Shown piece after piece: positions 9,237-20,932 of a stretch of 64,000 nucleotides of DNA (position 1 is its first letter; each line of letters begins with the position of its first letter). The position numbers and the translations under genes are program-made. Origin of the DNA: Cololabis saira (Eukaryota; Chordata; Actinopteri; Beloniformes; Belonidae); NCBI RefSeq assembly GCF_033807715.1, contig NC_084587.1, forward strand, positions 13,373,017 through 13,437,016, written 5' to 3'. The notes under the pieces are model-generated. The model was not told where the DNA came from, did not search any database, and saw only the letters and a list, made by a program, of their open reading frames with translations.

Positions 9237-10270
9237 TTAGAAGTGTGCAGATCAGCTGACAGAAAAACCAATAGCATATTTAACATCGCTTGTCACTGTG
9301 CACTGTCCAAAAATGTTTTAAGTCTGCAACTATTATACCTGTCACACAACACTACAGCCATCAGATGCCTTAACGACTTCAGACCAGTGACACTCACCTG
9401 CAGTGGGATGAAATGCCTTCAAAGCCAAGGTGTCAGTCAGTCCATGAGGGTACATCAGGTACTTTCTGACCAACCAAATCACCGACTGGACTGTGAGGAA
9501 GTCATCACTCCACAACCCTAACACACACCATGTGTTGACCCCACTCCTGTCTTGCTTGTACATGCAAGACTGCACACAAACCCACACCACCAGCTCAATA
9601 ATAAAATTTGTAGATGACTCCACCGTGGTCAGACTCATACAAAATCAGAGACAAATCTGCTTACTAGGATGAAGTCTGCAAACTGTCAGAATGGAGTATC
9701 ACAAATAACTGCTTACTCAGCACCACCAAAACAAGGAGCAAAGGATCTTCAGCTTCACGAAGAGGAAGGAGGAACATGTGCCCTTGTGCATCAAAGAAGA
9801 CAGTGGAGAAAATGTATAACTTCAAGTTTCTATGCACACACATATCGCCGTACCTCAACTCCACTGTTTACACAACTGCTCTGGTGAAGAAGGCTCAGAA
9901 GAAGCTCTATTTCTTATGACGAGTAAGGAGAGCCAAATGTTGGTATCTTTCTGTGACTGCTGTGTGGAAAGCATCATCTCCCACAGCAAACTGTTGTTGT
10001 ACCACAGCTACTCTGCAGCTCACATGAAGGCCCTTCAGAGTCAGATCTGCACAGAGAGCCATCAACACCAAGCTATCTTTTACTAGAGGACATACAGTAT
10101 ACAGAAGCTGTTGTCTAGATATGGCCACAAATTCTTTAAGGATTCCACCCCCCCCAGGCCAAGACTGCTTTTCCCTGCCACCGCCTGGAAGATGCTACAG
10201 GTCTTTCAGGGTGCACACCTCCATAGTGCTCAGACATTACTATCCAAGTGCCATTAAGACACCCAGCTCT

Positions 10271-11791
10271 GCACAATAATTATTCTTCAATAGTTCCAAG
10301 AGCTCAGAGCTCACTTATTTGTCCAATTCTACTGCTGATGAAATATTCTGACCCAAATTTTGTTGTGATTACATTTTATTTGAAAATGCATCAGCCAGAT
10401 GTTTGCATAGAGTTTTATGTGGTCATTTATTTATTATTTATTAGTTATTTTGTTAGTTTTTCTTTAAAAAACGAACAAAAAAACCCCACTGGTTCCATAA
10501 ATAAGAAGTATACACTGGTGTGTGTAACAGTAGTGCTTGGTGCTTTGATGGTTTATTCTGGAATCTCTCTTTTGTGAGTTTTCCTAACTTTTAAATGCAC
10601 ATTAAGGAGTGAGGAGCAAAGGGTAAGCACAATAAAGGGCTATCCTTATGCAAAGATCTTTTCTCTAATAGTATGATGCAAAACCCCTTTCCCTTATGTA
10701 GCACACACTTTCGCTGCTTTACGCCGACACAAAGGAACTTTCACACTTTGAAGTTGTGGCTCCTCCAATCTTCCTTGTATCACTCTCCCTTTGCTGCGAG
10801 AAGCTCAGACAGGAAGACGTGACACAACAGTGTGAGTGAAGCGAGGAGACACGTTAGCATTATAAAAGGAGAAGCCCCTGCACAAACAGAAGAAAGTTAA
10901 GAACGCGTAAGACACACAGGGAAAATGAAATACTAAAACACAGGAAGCTTGGGATTTTACTTAGAAAAATCAGGGCTCAAAATCCAAATTTATAACAATA
11001 TAATGAAACAATTGTGAATCACCACCTTCATCCTGTGATAGACGTGACAAGTTCAGAAAATGATTGACTCATATGTTGTGTCTTCACAGTGGTCAAATCT
11101 CCTTCCAGCTAAACAATTTCATGATATTTAGGAGATATATTTATATTTAAGCCTGTTTCATACAGATAGCACTGATGGTATGTAAATAGTGTGTTTCATA
11201 ATTTTAATTCTATCTATCTTGTCAACTAAACACTCATGCAGCCGGATTTTTCTCCATGTTGCCTTTTTCCATATTTGGGGCGAGCAACAGGGCTCTCAGC
11301 AAGAATATACAGCTGAAAAAATCTTTTTTACACAGATCCTTTATCACTGACAATTATAATCATGCTGAATTTCAAACTTAAAATGTCCTGTTTTGATTCA
11401 GTGTATTTAACTAATTGCCTGAATAAAGTATTGTTCTATTGAGATTCAGCCTCCTACCGTCAGGACCTGTTACCTGTTAACAGCAATATTTGGTGTGATT
11501 CATCAGTTTTAGCGAAAGGAATGACAGGAACAACAATGCTTGATAGTGACTGATGCGCCTTTGTCTCACCAGCTAACAAGCAATTCTATTTCTCCCTTTA
11601 AGGTAGACCAGTAAGAGCTCTTTGATTATGTCCAGTGATGTCATCGCCTAACACTTCGTTGGGTAGTCGCAGGATGATTGGCTGATGCTTGCATCACTGC
11701 CTGAAAAACTTCTCAACTTCTGATGGGAACTTTTTTTTTTGGCTGTCTTACTGTGCTGTTAGCCTGATTATAACCTAAAGGCAAATACATA
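10271..11791. other. unassigned, with one promoter-like spot
   Basis: No coding region or transposon terminus that I can support. Contains the TATA-box-like site described at 10861. The 109-codon plus ORF at 10248-10577 begins in the LINE relic and has low-complexity hydrophobic runs, so I do not call it a gene. Confidence 0.4.
10861..10869 (+). promoter_or_regulatory. possible TATA box
   Basis: TATAAAAGG is a full TATA-box consensus, preceded by a GC-richer 120-bp stretch, with possible start about 25-30 bases downstream. The first ATG downstream (10925) opens only a four-codon frame. With no clear transcript behind it, this is a weak call that could be chance. Confidence 0.2.
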
Positions 11792-11793
11792 TA

Positions 11794-12329
11794 CCGTATT
11801 TTCTGGACTATAAACCGCACCTGTATATAAGCCGCATCAGCTCTAGTTTTAAAAAAACAAATTAAAAAAGATATATAAGCCGCACCCGTATATAAGCCGC
11901 ATCCGCTCTATTTAGAAAAAAAGATATGCAAGCCGCAGATATTTATGTTGTTAGATTAGATATATACTACATGTACAGAAGGATTTTGAGCTGTAAATGA
12001 TGTACATGTTTGTACCTAAATAGATCCTTTCCTAACAGTATCTTTTAACACGGCAGCAACTTTGCTGATTAAAACTGGACAGAACCAAGAGAAAATAACC
12101 GGTATTTATTCATCTATTTATCTGTTTGAAATCTGCTTCTACTTCTATCTGCTAAAGAAGAAGTAGCGTATTCTTCTTTGCATTTATTTTGTCTTAGTTT
12201 TTATTCTAATTCCGGTTAGCACTCCCCCTAGCGGTGGAAGAAAAATCCACAGAATAGCTGCACCTTTGTATAAGCCGCATGGTTCAAAACCTATGAAAAA
12301 AGTAGCGGCTTATAGTCCAGAAAATACGG
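11794..12329. mobile_element. TA-flanked MITE, CCGTATTTTC termini
   Basis: Inverted termini CCGTATTTTCTGGACTATAA occur at 11794 and in reverse complement ending at 12329, each flanked by TA (11792-11793, 12330-12331), consistent with a Tc1/mariner-type TA target. The left subterminal half has at least five copies of TATAAGCCGCA-like motif and the right end has two inverted copies, likely transposase binding sites. No ORF. Class is inferred from the TA target only. Confidence 0.75.
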
Positions 12330-12331
12330 TA

Positions 12332-14334
12332 TATAAATATAAAAAAGAAAATGTTTCAAACATCACACATGTGTTTGATTAATGTGTGATTAATGTTAAT
12401 GACAGTTTTATACTTGCTTGTTTTTACCAGTGAAAGGTTGCCTAAATGCTAAATGCCTGCAGATTTTTCATGAAACGACCCAGATGTACGAACAGATACA
12501 GACACGTCACTTTGTCTTGTAATCAGATAATCCACTTCTTCAGGGCAGATATGTAATTTTTGTTGTGTTTTAAAACCCCTTTCACAAACCAAGACTAGAC
12601 AGACCTCATATGGCAAGAGGACAGAATCAATGTGACCTCGTCAGAATAAGCTGCTCCCTTCAGCAAGCTGAAAGCTCCTGTTGCGCTGTTGTGGCTGCGT
12701 AGGGGAACAAAAGTGTGATTTATTTATTTATTTTTCCAAGGTGTCCTTACATAACAGAAAATCCAGTGGCAAACAAGTTTCTTCTATCAATGTTGTACTT
12801 TTAAAGAATAATGGAACTCAAATCTTCACCAAAATGAACGGACACCCAAAGGAGTCTAAATTCAAGCTTCAAATTAACCTGGAGGTTTTTCCCTGAAGCA
12901 TAACAAAACCACTGAGGAAAAAAATACAACAAATTTTACAACAATGTAATACACCTCTTATTATTTATTAATATGTTATGAAATGGCAAAGTTTGACAAA
13001 CACCAGCATTGTATAAGGAATTGTATAATGTACAGACCCCTGGTTGTCAGTGCACATTGATTTTTCAGTCTGAAAGAAAAATAAGGTTTTTTCAATGAAA
13101 GAACACCACTCAATAATTTACAACAAATGGCTGGACTCTCTATATTAAAGTCAAGAGTGACGTGCTTCCTGAAAACTGAAAAATAGCTCCTTCAACCCTT
13201 GTGTCACTGTTATTCATGGTCGTGATGGTAGGGTCATTATTTTTTAACTGGCACCTCATACAGTAACAACAATATGTCTTTGAATAAAACTTGACTTTAC
13301 TGCATGACACACACAAGCAATCCAACTTTGATCAACTTGCTTTCTGTGCACATAAGGTCATCTTTGGAAATAAATCAGAAAAGATATGTATAGGCCTTCA
13401 GTTTGACAAAATACAAACTATTACATACAAGAACCAGTGTACAGTGCAAGTGTTAGTTTTAGTGTTAGTGCACAGTTAATGTTAGAGCTATTGTCAACAG
13501 GCGGTTGATTATTTTGAATAATGAACATTTTGTGGTGTTTTGATTTAATTTGTGTTTCAAGATAAGTAGCCTACATTCATAGCTTTTTTGCATGGTGCTA
13601 ATTTAGGAACAATAAATGCTGCGGTTTCCTTATTGATTGAGAGGTATAACCTGACTCATAGACTCATGCACATTTTTTAAGTTAAGCTATGGAGCAGAGA
13701 CAGCACACTATGTTTTGACCATGTTTGCGCTGTATTACTATTGTTTTATTCACCTACTGTACAATTTTTATTTTGTAACAAGGAAGTTTATTAGTAGGAA
13801 ATATTTGCAGGAAATAAGACTAATATTAAAATGAATTAATTAATTAATCAATATTAAAAGGGTCTGAAGACAGTGTCAAAAGAAGTCAATATAACTTTTC
13901 AAAAATATTCTCGAGGCAGAGATACATATATGTGCATGTGCAATGTTTGGTTGAGACAAAGGTGCTGTTTTTTCTGTGGTGGACGGGAGTTTAAATGTCT
14001 TTTTTCTTTGGTCTGGCTTGTTGGGGATCTATAGTGATGTTTTCTGACTTGTTTCTGACTCTGAACCAGTACAGGTTCTGATTAGAGAGATGGCTCGCTG
14101 GTCCTGGTGATGCTCTCTGCACACCTGGCTCGTTGTAACATGTTTAATGGCAGATCTAAACCTAACAGAGATGGATGGAAGTACTCAGATTATATTGGAT
14201 TATGGCAATGTAGAAAATGACCAGCCGCTCCTGAGACAGGCTGAACCTCTTTAGCAGTTGCAGGATGCACAACCTTTGCTGAGCCTCTTTTAACACTAAA
14301 TCTCTAAATGTACAGTATTTCCCCCACAAGTTTA
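12332..14334. other. no gene seen
   Basis: AT-rich sequence with short ORFs of no recognisable content and no repeat termini that I could define. Confidence 0.45.
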
Positions 14335-14356
14335 AAGCATTTTCTTAAATATACAT

Positions 14357-14432
<76 letters not shown>

Positions 14433-14469
14433 TTAAGAAAATGCTTCATATATATATATATATATATAT
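14335..14469. repeat. AT microsatellite inside a perfect palindrome
   Basis: An (AT)n tract at about 14366-14426 lies between two exactly complementary 24-base arms, 14335-14358 and 14423-14446, which include AAGCATTTTCTTAAATATAC and its reverse complement. A second TA tract follows to 14469. The whole can extrude as a cruciform. Confidence 0.9.
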
Positions 14470-15249
14470 GGGGCTGTCCAAGTTAATGCGTTAACTTAAT
14501 GTTCTCTTAACGTTCTCTTAACGCCGTCAATTTTTTTAACGCACGATTTAAAAAAAAAAAAAGAAAAAAAAGGCGCATATCATTTCAGGCGCTCGACGGC
14601 ACCCGTAGTTCAAGGAAAAGTCTGGTGAATTGAAAGAATGAGAATGAGATGCGACTTTTGAACAGCAAGTTCACTTTCAAAAAGATGCCAGATGGTTTGC
14701 TGGACAAGACTGAAGTTATTTACATGTACCATCGATTTGAAATGAATTACCATCGAAGTACGTCGAGTCTAAATACCAGAGAGCGCCCCGCTGCGCCCCC
14801 CCCTCGTCAAAATCAGACAACGCTGGATAGCAGCTTGCAAAAAAGGACGAGTCAAATCAAATCAAACTTCATTTGTTAAGTGCTTTTCTTACAAAATAAG
14901 AAATGCAACGCAAAGCGCTTTACATAAAACCTATAACTCAATAATGCTTGTTAGTCTTTACAAGTGTAAAGTTAGGGACTACATTGTGTTTTTATTTATG
15001 AAGGAATGTTACATTCACGTCAAAAGCTTTTTTGTGGAAAGTTGAATAAACATTGGCATAAAGCAGCATATTTGCCCTTTCTGATATTGTTAACAGTATT
15101 AAAAAACATTTAAAAAAATACCTTGAGGTAATTTAGAACAGCACAAAATGTGTGAATAAATTTGCAATTAATATGCGATTAATCGCAGTTAATTACAGAA
15201 ATTATGGATTAATTAAGATTAAAAATTTTAATCGTTGGCCAGCTTTAAT
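14470..15249. mobile_element. hAT-like element with BED-finger fragment
   Basis: The left end GGGGCTGTCCAAGTTAATGC and the right end (minus strand) AAAGCTGGCCAACGATTAAA are degraded inverted termini of the fish hAT type that starts near GGGCTGTCAAAGTTAACGCG. TA-rich tracts flank both sides and obscure a TSD. The interior carries a decayed transposase start (see 14664). The segment 14855-14940 matches the 3' end of another LINE family (CAAAGCGCTTTACA motif) and may be a later insertion. Confidence 0.6.
14664..14790 (+). pseudogene. BED zinc finger fragment, degraded
   Basis: The frame starting 14649 encodes SKFTFKKMPDGLLDKTEVI followed by YMYHRFEMNYHRSTSSLN. The spacing and the NYHRSTSSL block match BED zinc fingers of hAT transposases, in which the first part normally reads V-I-C-x-x-C. 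Here both cysteines are replaced, so zinc binding is lost. No downstream catalytic domain follows. Confidence 0.55.
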
Positions 15250-15297
15250 ATATATATATATGTGTGTGTGTGTGTGTATGTGTGTGTATAAATATAT
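15250..15297. repeat. (TA)n/(TG)n microsatellite
   Basis: Compound TA and TG dinucleotide tract between two hAT-like elements. Confidence 0.85.
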
Positions 15298-16172
15298 TAG
15301 GGCTGTCAGTTTAACGCGTTAATTAGATTAATTACACTGCTAATTAACGCATTATGAAAATTAGCGCAATTAATTATGAGTGGCAAAATGCGCGAGCATT
15401 TTAAATTTGGCCCATTGAGGGACCCGTAGGCCACTTTGCAATGGCAGGTCACTTCCCACCTGCTGCTAGTCAAACAAACAAAGCACAGTGACAGACCTGG
15501 ATGCAACTCAGGGGAGCGAGGCGAGCAAATCTTTGCTAGGGCCTTTGAACGGTTTATGTATAAAAAGAAAGAAGATGGGACTATCAACAAGAACGCAGTG
15601 ATTTGTACATTTTGTAAAAAATAATTTTACTATCAGCGGAGCTGCTCCAGCCTGAATTATCATTAAAACGCTAAACATGTCCGGACAAGTTCCACTGTAA
15701 ACGTTTCAGGTAGCTACTAGTACTTGAATTTCTGTATTGAGTCAGCTTCAGTTTTATTTTATTTATTTTGAATTGAGAGTCCATTGAGAGCCTAAGCGAG
15801 ACTCAGCCATATTTAATTTCTGAATTTTATTTATTTAAATGTATTGTATTGCATTTTTGAATAATGCACCTGGCCTAATTGGTTTGCTGATGTGCTTGAG
15901 CTTTTTTTTTTTGAATTTAATTTATGAAACACACAAAAATGTGGATTTCAAATCTTCTCTTCTTAGTGTATTCAATTGATTAGTCATGCACTGCAATTTT
16001 GCAATGTCTTAGAAATCGAATTCTTTATTCGGGGACCTTTAGCAGATATGTGATTAAAATGTAAATTTTAATCACAATTAATAATTAAATTAATAATTAA
16101 ATGTTAATTAGATTAATGAATTATAAATCCTGCAATTAATTAGATTCATTTTTTAATCGCCTGACAGCATTA
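15298..16172. mobile_element. second hAT-like element with BED fragment
   Basis: The left end TAGGGCTGTCAGTTTAACGC and the right end, minus strand, TAATGCTGTCAGGCGATTAA are imperfect inverted termini; AT-rich bases at both flanks could hide an 8-bp duplication. The interior has AATTAA-rich subterminal parts, typical of the GCGTTAA family of fish hAT elements, and a BED-finger fragment at 15533-15700. No catalytic region remains. Confidence 0.65.
15533..15700 (+). pseudogene. BED zinc finger fragment of hAT transposase
   Basis: The plus frame reads ARAFERFMYKKKEDGTINKN then AVICTFCKK, a stop, FYYQRSCSSLNYH, a second stop and NAKH. This is a complete BED finger pattern C-x2-C...H-x4-H (ICTFC and YHxNAKH), broken by two in-frame stops. 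In contrast to the copy at 14664, the metal ligands are still present. Confidence 0.7.
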
Positions 16173-19100
16173 ATATATATATAATTTTGTTTTTGTTTTT
16201 CATGCCCTTATGCCTCTCATTCCTCTCATGGGTGACTCTTGCCTACGGAGACATTACTGGCAACATTTCAATCCCTGAATTTATCCACAATGGTGTTTTC
16301 ATTCTTCTCAACTGTTCTTATAAAAATTGTAACTATTAAGAGAAATTCTGTCCGTTAGTCCCTTGGGATATCTGCTAATGAACACATAACACATGATTAA
16401 CCAAAGCCTTGTGTGTGTGGCAGCTTCCTTTGCCTTAACAAAAAAATAAATAAATAGAAGTAAATTAAAATAAAATAAAATATGCTATTGTAATTTTGTT
16501 ACACTTAGAGTAGCTCACAGTTTAAGCAAGATTATAGCATTACAAATGGGACAATCAGTACAATTCTAATGGCGTTTACGGGCATTTGGCGTGACAAATC
16601 AGTTTAATTGGAGGCTTATCATGCATCTTACTGACAAACCGTCACTGACTGAGTCAGCTACTTGCAGCGGCAGAGCAACAATCAGACTGGAGTGGTGTTG
16701 TCATCGACGCTGTGATTCACAGCACATTACATGCTAGTTAAAAGCTCATGCTGCAGTTGAAGGGTGTAAGCTATACTGCGATGGACTAGAAATGACAGTT
16801 TAGACAAGCTGAGTGATGCACGGATCTGAATCAGTGTCGGACCTTGGCTTTCATGAACCATGTGCCTCCAATTAAAGTCGCACTCCCCTCTTACATCTTA
16901 ACAGTGACACAACCGCTTACTTGAGTCAAAAAGAGTTTGTCGGGCATACTCTTTTAAAAACCTCTGGCTCGCTTGATTAATGGGATATTTAAAATGCTTA
17001 TGTCTATTTATTTGCTGTCTGCCACGAGCCTGATTATCAGTGACTCAGTAGTCCAAACATGGCATATTTCTTGGATGAGACTTCAGCACAAGCGATTCAC
17101 CAGCACTCAACTATGCCATCCATTAAACCCTTGGTTTGTATGAAATTTCTAAGGAGAAAAATGGTGTGTTGAAATCTTTTTTACAGCTTGAAAACACATG
17201 AACGCTTGTCGTGTTGGGCTGAGCTTTAGACACTAGCAGGTTTCTGTTCACTGAAATAAATGTGGTGCATTGCTGCTGCTGTCAGTGGATGGATTAATGC
17301 ATCTGTGGACACAATTTGCCTCAGTGGGGATTGCAGCTATGGAGAGATAGCTTGTTTGTGTTGGTGGGCCGAAGCAGGCAGCAAGATATGCCGTGGGTAG
17401 GAAGTGGGATCTGGTAAAAGCAGGAATGTTGGTATGATAGCCATTTTAATTATGATATACCTGATGTTTCTTACTCACCCAAAAATAAACTGACATTTTT
17501 CTGATTGCCTGGCAGTATCATGTTAATTCAAATATGACTGCACCCTCCCAACCTAATCTTATCAGTGATCTATTTTTCTTCCAGTGATAAAAAAAAAAAA
17601 TCTGTCTTCTTGGATCATTTATCGTTCTGATAAAGGGGTGTGTTTTTTATGATTAGAAATATTGTATGAATGATTCATCAGCTCATTAATGCTGTTGTCT
17701 GAGCTTCGCCAAAAAGCATCAGTTTAAGTTTAAAAGGGTTACTTTACTTTAAAAAGGTTAAACAGGGTTAAACAGGGTCAAACAGCACCGGCGCCAGTGG
17801 TAGTTGGGGCCCCAGCAGACCCCAGGAACAATATCAGAGATCTTGGTACTTCAGGAATTAGAAAAAAATCTTTATTGTAAACAATTTTAAAGCTTCTTCT
17901 CTGTTGCTTAGATACAAAACAATTACATCTATGAGCTGAATACACATAATTGTGATGGATAGGTAAAGAAGTATTTGTTGCAGCTCAGCAAATGACAGTA
18001 TTTAGAAACTGGGTTGAGAAAGTTATCGCAAAAATGAACACAGAATGACAGTTTTCCCCCCTCGGTTGTTTTTTCCCATTCGAGGAAAAAATTAGACATT
18101 TTCTTGACAGTGACATCAAACACAAGCACCTAAACATGTCAGCTTGCTCGACTTGTTGCATCTAATTTCCATCATACTTATCCTTTCGGCTTCCCTTTCT
18201 CTGCGTAACATCGCTCTTCATTTGCTTCATGTGCAATTCACTTTAGCTGAGAAGGCAGCTAAGAGTCACAAATGAAAAATCTTTCAAAGTGACTGATGAT
18301 AAAAGATGAGGAGGCCGCGAGAAACTTATGCGCTGAGACTTCATACCTCTGCTTTATCAATATCATCAGAGACGGCGCCTTGGTTGCTCAGGAAATCCAG
18401 ACTCTAAAGAACAGCGGTCTTATCTCTGATTGATTGCACATCTCTGAAAGATGCAGCGGAGTACTTGTAGCTCACATCCCCCTACTTATAAGTGTAACTC
18501 GATGTGAAACAAGATCCGACGATTTGATCCCTTTACACTTTGGGGGTTTTAGACAGATACCCCAGCTAACTGACTCCGTAGCATTGGAGTTAATTTTTGC
18601 AGCAAAGAAAAGAAAAGATTAAACGAATGCCTCCCTAGACAAACACAGCAATCACACACATCACTGGAAATGAGTTCAAATACTTTTTTGTTCATTGCAA
18701 ATACAAACCAGACCGTGTTTTTCTGTTATAAATCATTACATGTCTCCACCACTGTGCTCATGCTGTAGGCATAGCTTTCACTAATTATTATAGATACCCC
18801 TAGAAAGAGGGTGTTGAAGGCACTCCCAAGACTGAGAGTGCCGCGGTATCCCTGGCAGATTTGTATTGATTTTCCATCTGACACAGACACAGTAAGTGAA
18901 ACTAATGTTAAACCATCAAAGGGACACGGGAAATATTGAAGAAAAGGATGGAGACAAGTCGGAAGAGGCACTTGTGGTTGTTAGAAAACAGAATACTGGA
19001 GCGCTCGCAGTGCCGTTTTATGATGGTCTGGTGGAGTTTGCTGTGTTTTCACCTGTTGCAGTGAATAGCTGAAACAGATGCTCCGACAGTGGGCTTGAAG

Positions 19101-19826
19101 AGAAACGTGGCTCTTTGTCTGAAAGACATATTTTTGTCATTTCAAAAAGATAGTGTTTTCAAATGCAGTATTAGGGCGAGCTTGCGTCAGTTCACTTATA
19201 TCAGGTGGTTGGAAAGATTTAGCACGAACTAAGTTATTCTATACATGCAGTGTCCAAGCTCTTTTATCTTCCAAATATGTCTGACTTTCATTCCCTTATT
19301 CAAGTTTTATACAGTGATCTGAGGAGATTGATCCCTAGTGTAAAACTTTAAACATCCGTATCGAACACCTTGTGCACATGGCGGAAATTATAACACTTTT
19401 TGCTCACTCTGGAGTCATAAACTGGAGTTAATAGATGTCTTTACCAGGCGCTGTTGTACATTATATTTATCGGAATCATGCCTGCCTGTTAGTGACTTTG
19501 GTTTAACTTAAAATGCATAATCCAAGTATCACTTATAAATGATATTATTCCACTTACATTCACCCACCAGTATAAGATGTGTCAGTGACACTAGTGTTTT
19601 AGATGTAAAACACTGGCGGTATGTTCACGAAAAGTGCCCCTTTCTGAATTTGATCTGGGTTTTAATAAAGGTTGGTAAATAGTCAACATGATTAATAACA
19701 TGGTTATTTCTGATTATACGTTTTCTAGGACACGGTCATTCAAATATTCATGTCTAATCGTGAACAACCTCAAGATCACAAAAAGGTTGGAATATTGGTC
19801 AACACAAAGGAATGCTATAAAGCCTC
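16173..19826. other. no gene seen
   Basis: A 3.6-kb stretch without transposon termini that I recognise and without convincing ORFs. The portion around 16560-17110 is more evenly composed and less AT-rich than its surroundings and might hold conserved noncoding sequence, but that cannot be judged from one genome. Confidence 0.4.
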
Positions 19827-20309
19827 TTAAAGGTATAATCCCTGATTTTGGAGAGCAAGATTTGAAAGTGGCACCTCCTTTAAGCCCCGCCCCTTCCTCC
19901 CCCTCCCGTCAGCGCTCCGTCCGAAGCCACGCCCCCACAAACTTTGGGGAACACGCATTTGCAGGAGTCCAGTTTTCCAGGACATTTTGGACAACACATT
20001 TTCAACAAAACTACCCCATGTCTCATTCACCTGTAAGCGAGGCCGGTTTTAGGGGGGGGGCAGGGGTGGGCTGTGCCCACCCAAACGTGCATCCTGCCCA
20101 CCCAATCAGTTTTGGGGATCCTTTATTTTTTTATAATTTAATTTTTTTATAAATATAAAAAATATCACAGAATATCCGTACCGTTTCTGATTAGGTGGGC
20201 ACTGCGCATCATTTTTAGACACAACAATGAACGGCAGAGGGACCCGGAGGGACCCGACGTCCCAGCAAAATGAGCACAACAGAGAAGTGTTCAGAACAGA
20301 ACACACTGA

Positions 20310-20405
20310 AGGCTGATTTATGGTTCCGCGTTACACCAACGCAGAATGGTGCGCGTCGCCGCGTACTCTACGGCGTATGCTACGCCGTACCCTGCGGCGT
20401 AGCCG
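20310..20405. mobile_element. AGGCTGATTTATGG-family MITE, one end
   Basis: The left terminus AGGCTGATTTATGGTTCCGC and the first arm (GTTACACCAACGCAGAATGG, then TACGGCGTATGCTACGCCGT) are present. No matching right terminus was found, so this is a truncated or rearranged copy inside the TTAA-flanked element. Confidence 0.65.
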
Positions 20406-20471
20406 TGCCTCCAGAGCCTGCAGGGGACCGCAGCACCGCAGCCACCGCCACCCGCACCGGCACGCCGGCGC

Positions 20472-20537
20472 TCCGCTACTGGGGGTCTGCCACGGACCTC
20501 CATACTGGGGGGTCCGTGGCAGACCCCCAGTAGCGGA
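20472..20537. repeat. GC-rich perfect hairpin
   Basis: CCGCTACTGGGGGTCTGCCA plus CGGACC forms an exact inverted repeat with GGTCCGTGGCAGACCCCCAG plus TAGCGG, with about 12 bases between. The arms are 26 bp, GC-rich and without mismatches. Confidence 0.85.
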
Positions 20538-20813
20538 CAACCTGCGCCGCAGAATCGCACTTTGGCTTTCTTTTTTTAGCCTTTTTTGCAGGGCAAGCCG
20601 TTACATTCGACGTGACCGCCCGACCGCGAGCCGGCAGTGAAGCCGGGAGCGGCTGGGGCCCTCCGATGTCAGGCCGCGGTTGCCAGTCGGTCTGGAGGAG
20701 CGGGGGGGGGTTTACACTGGGACACTCTGAGCCGAGGACGACCCGTGGGAAGCGGGCACGGGGGCTGGAGGCAGCTGGAAGCAGAGAGACGAGAGCGCGC
20801 ATGGGACGGAGGG

Positions 20814-20932
20814 GGGCGTGGGCGGGACTTAAAATGAAGGCATCTGATTGGTTCTTTCCCCCCTGCCAAGCCTCTGGTCCTGGACCAATCCGTTTCATTC
20901 GGTGCGCAAATAACAGATTGGTCAGAGTTTTT
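20814..20932. promoter_or_regulatory. GC box and three CCAAT boxes
   Basis: A GC box GGGCGTGGGCGGG at 20814-20826 is followed by GATTGG (20846-20851), ACCAATC (20884-20890) and GATTGG (20926-20931). This density in a CpG-rich block looks like a CpG-island promoter carried by the transposon. No transcript can be shown from sequence alone. Confidence 0.3.

Larger units (their letters stand above)
8121..10270 (+). pseudogene. L2/CR1-like LINE relic, interrupted
   Basis: Scattered plus-strand frames match one LINE ORF in order. 8130-8330 gives LQDCFEHTHWDPFEQQDI and NKPWTT, the linker between endonuclease and reverse transcriptase in these LINEs. About 9368-9420 gives CLNDFRPVTLTCSGMKC, the N-D-x-R-P-V-x-L-T-x-x-x-M-K-C block. 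About 9602-9635 gives FVDDSTVV, the catalytic F-x-D-D box. 9660-9880 gives the downstream W-x-x-x-N-x-L-x-x-x-T-K-T region and the H-I-x-x-L thumb. Stops and frame shifts are frequent. A MITE at 8572-9236, itself carrying another MITE, splits it. Family assignment within the L2/CR1 group is inference. Confidence 0.65.
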
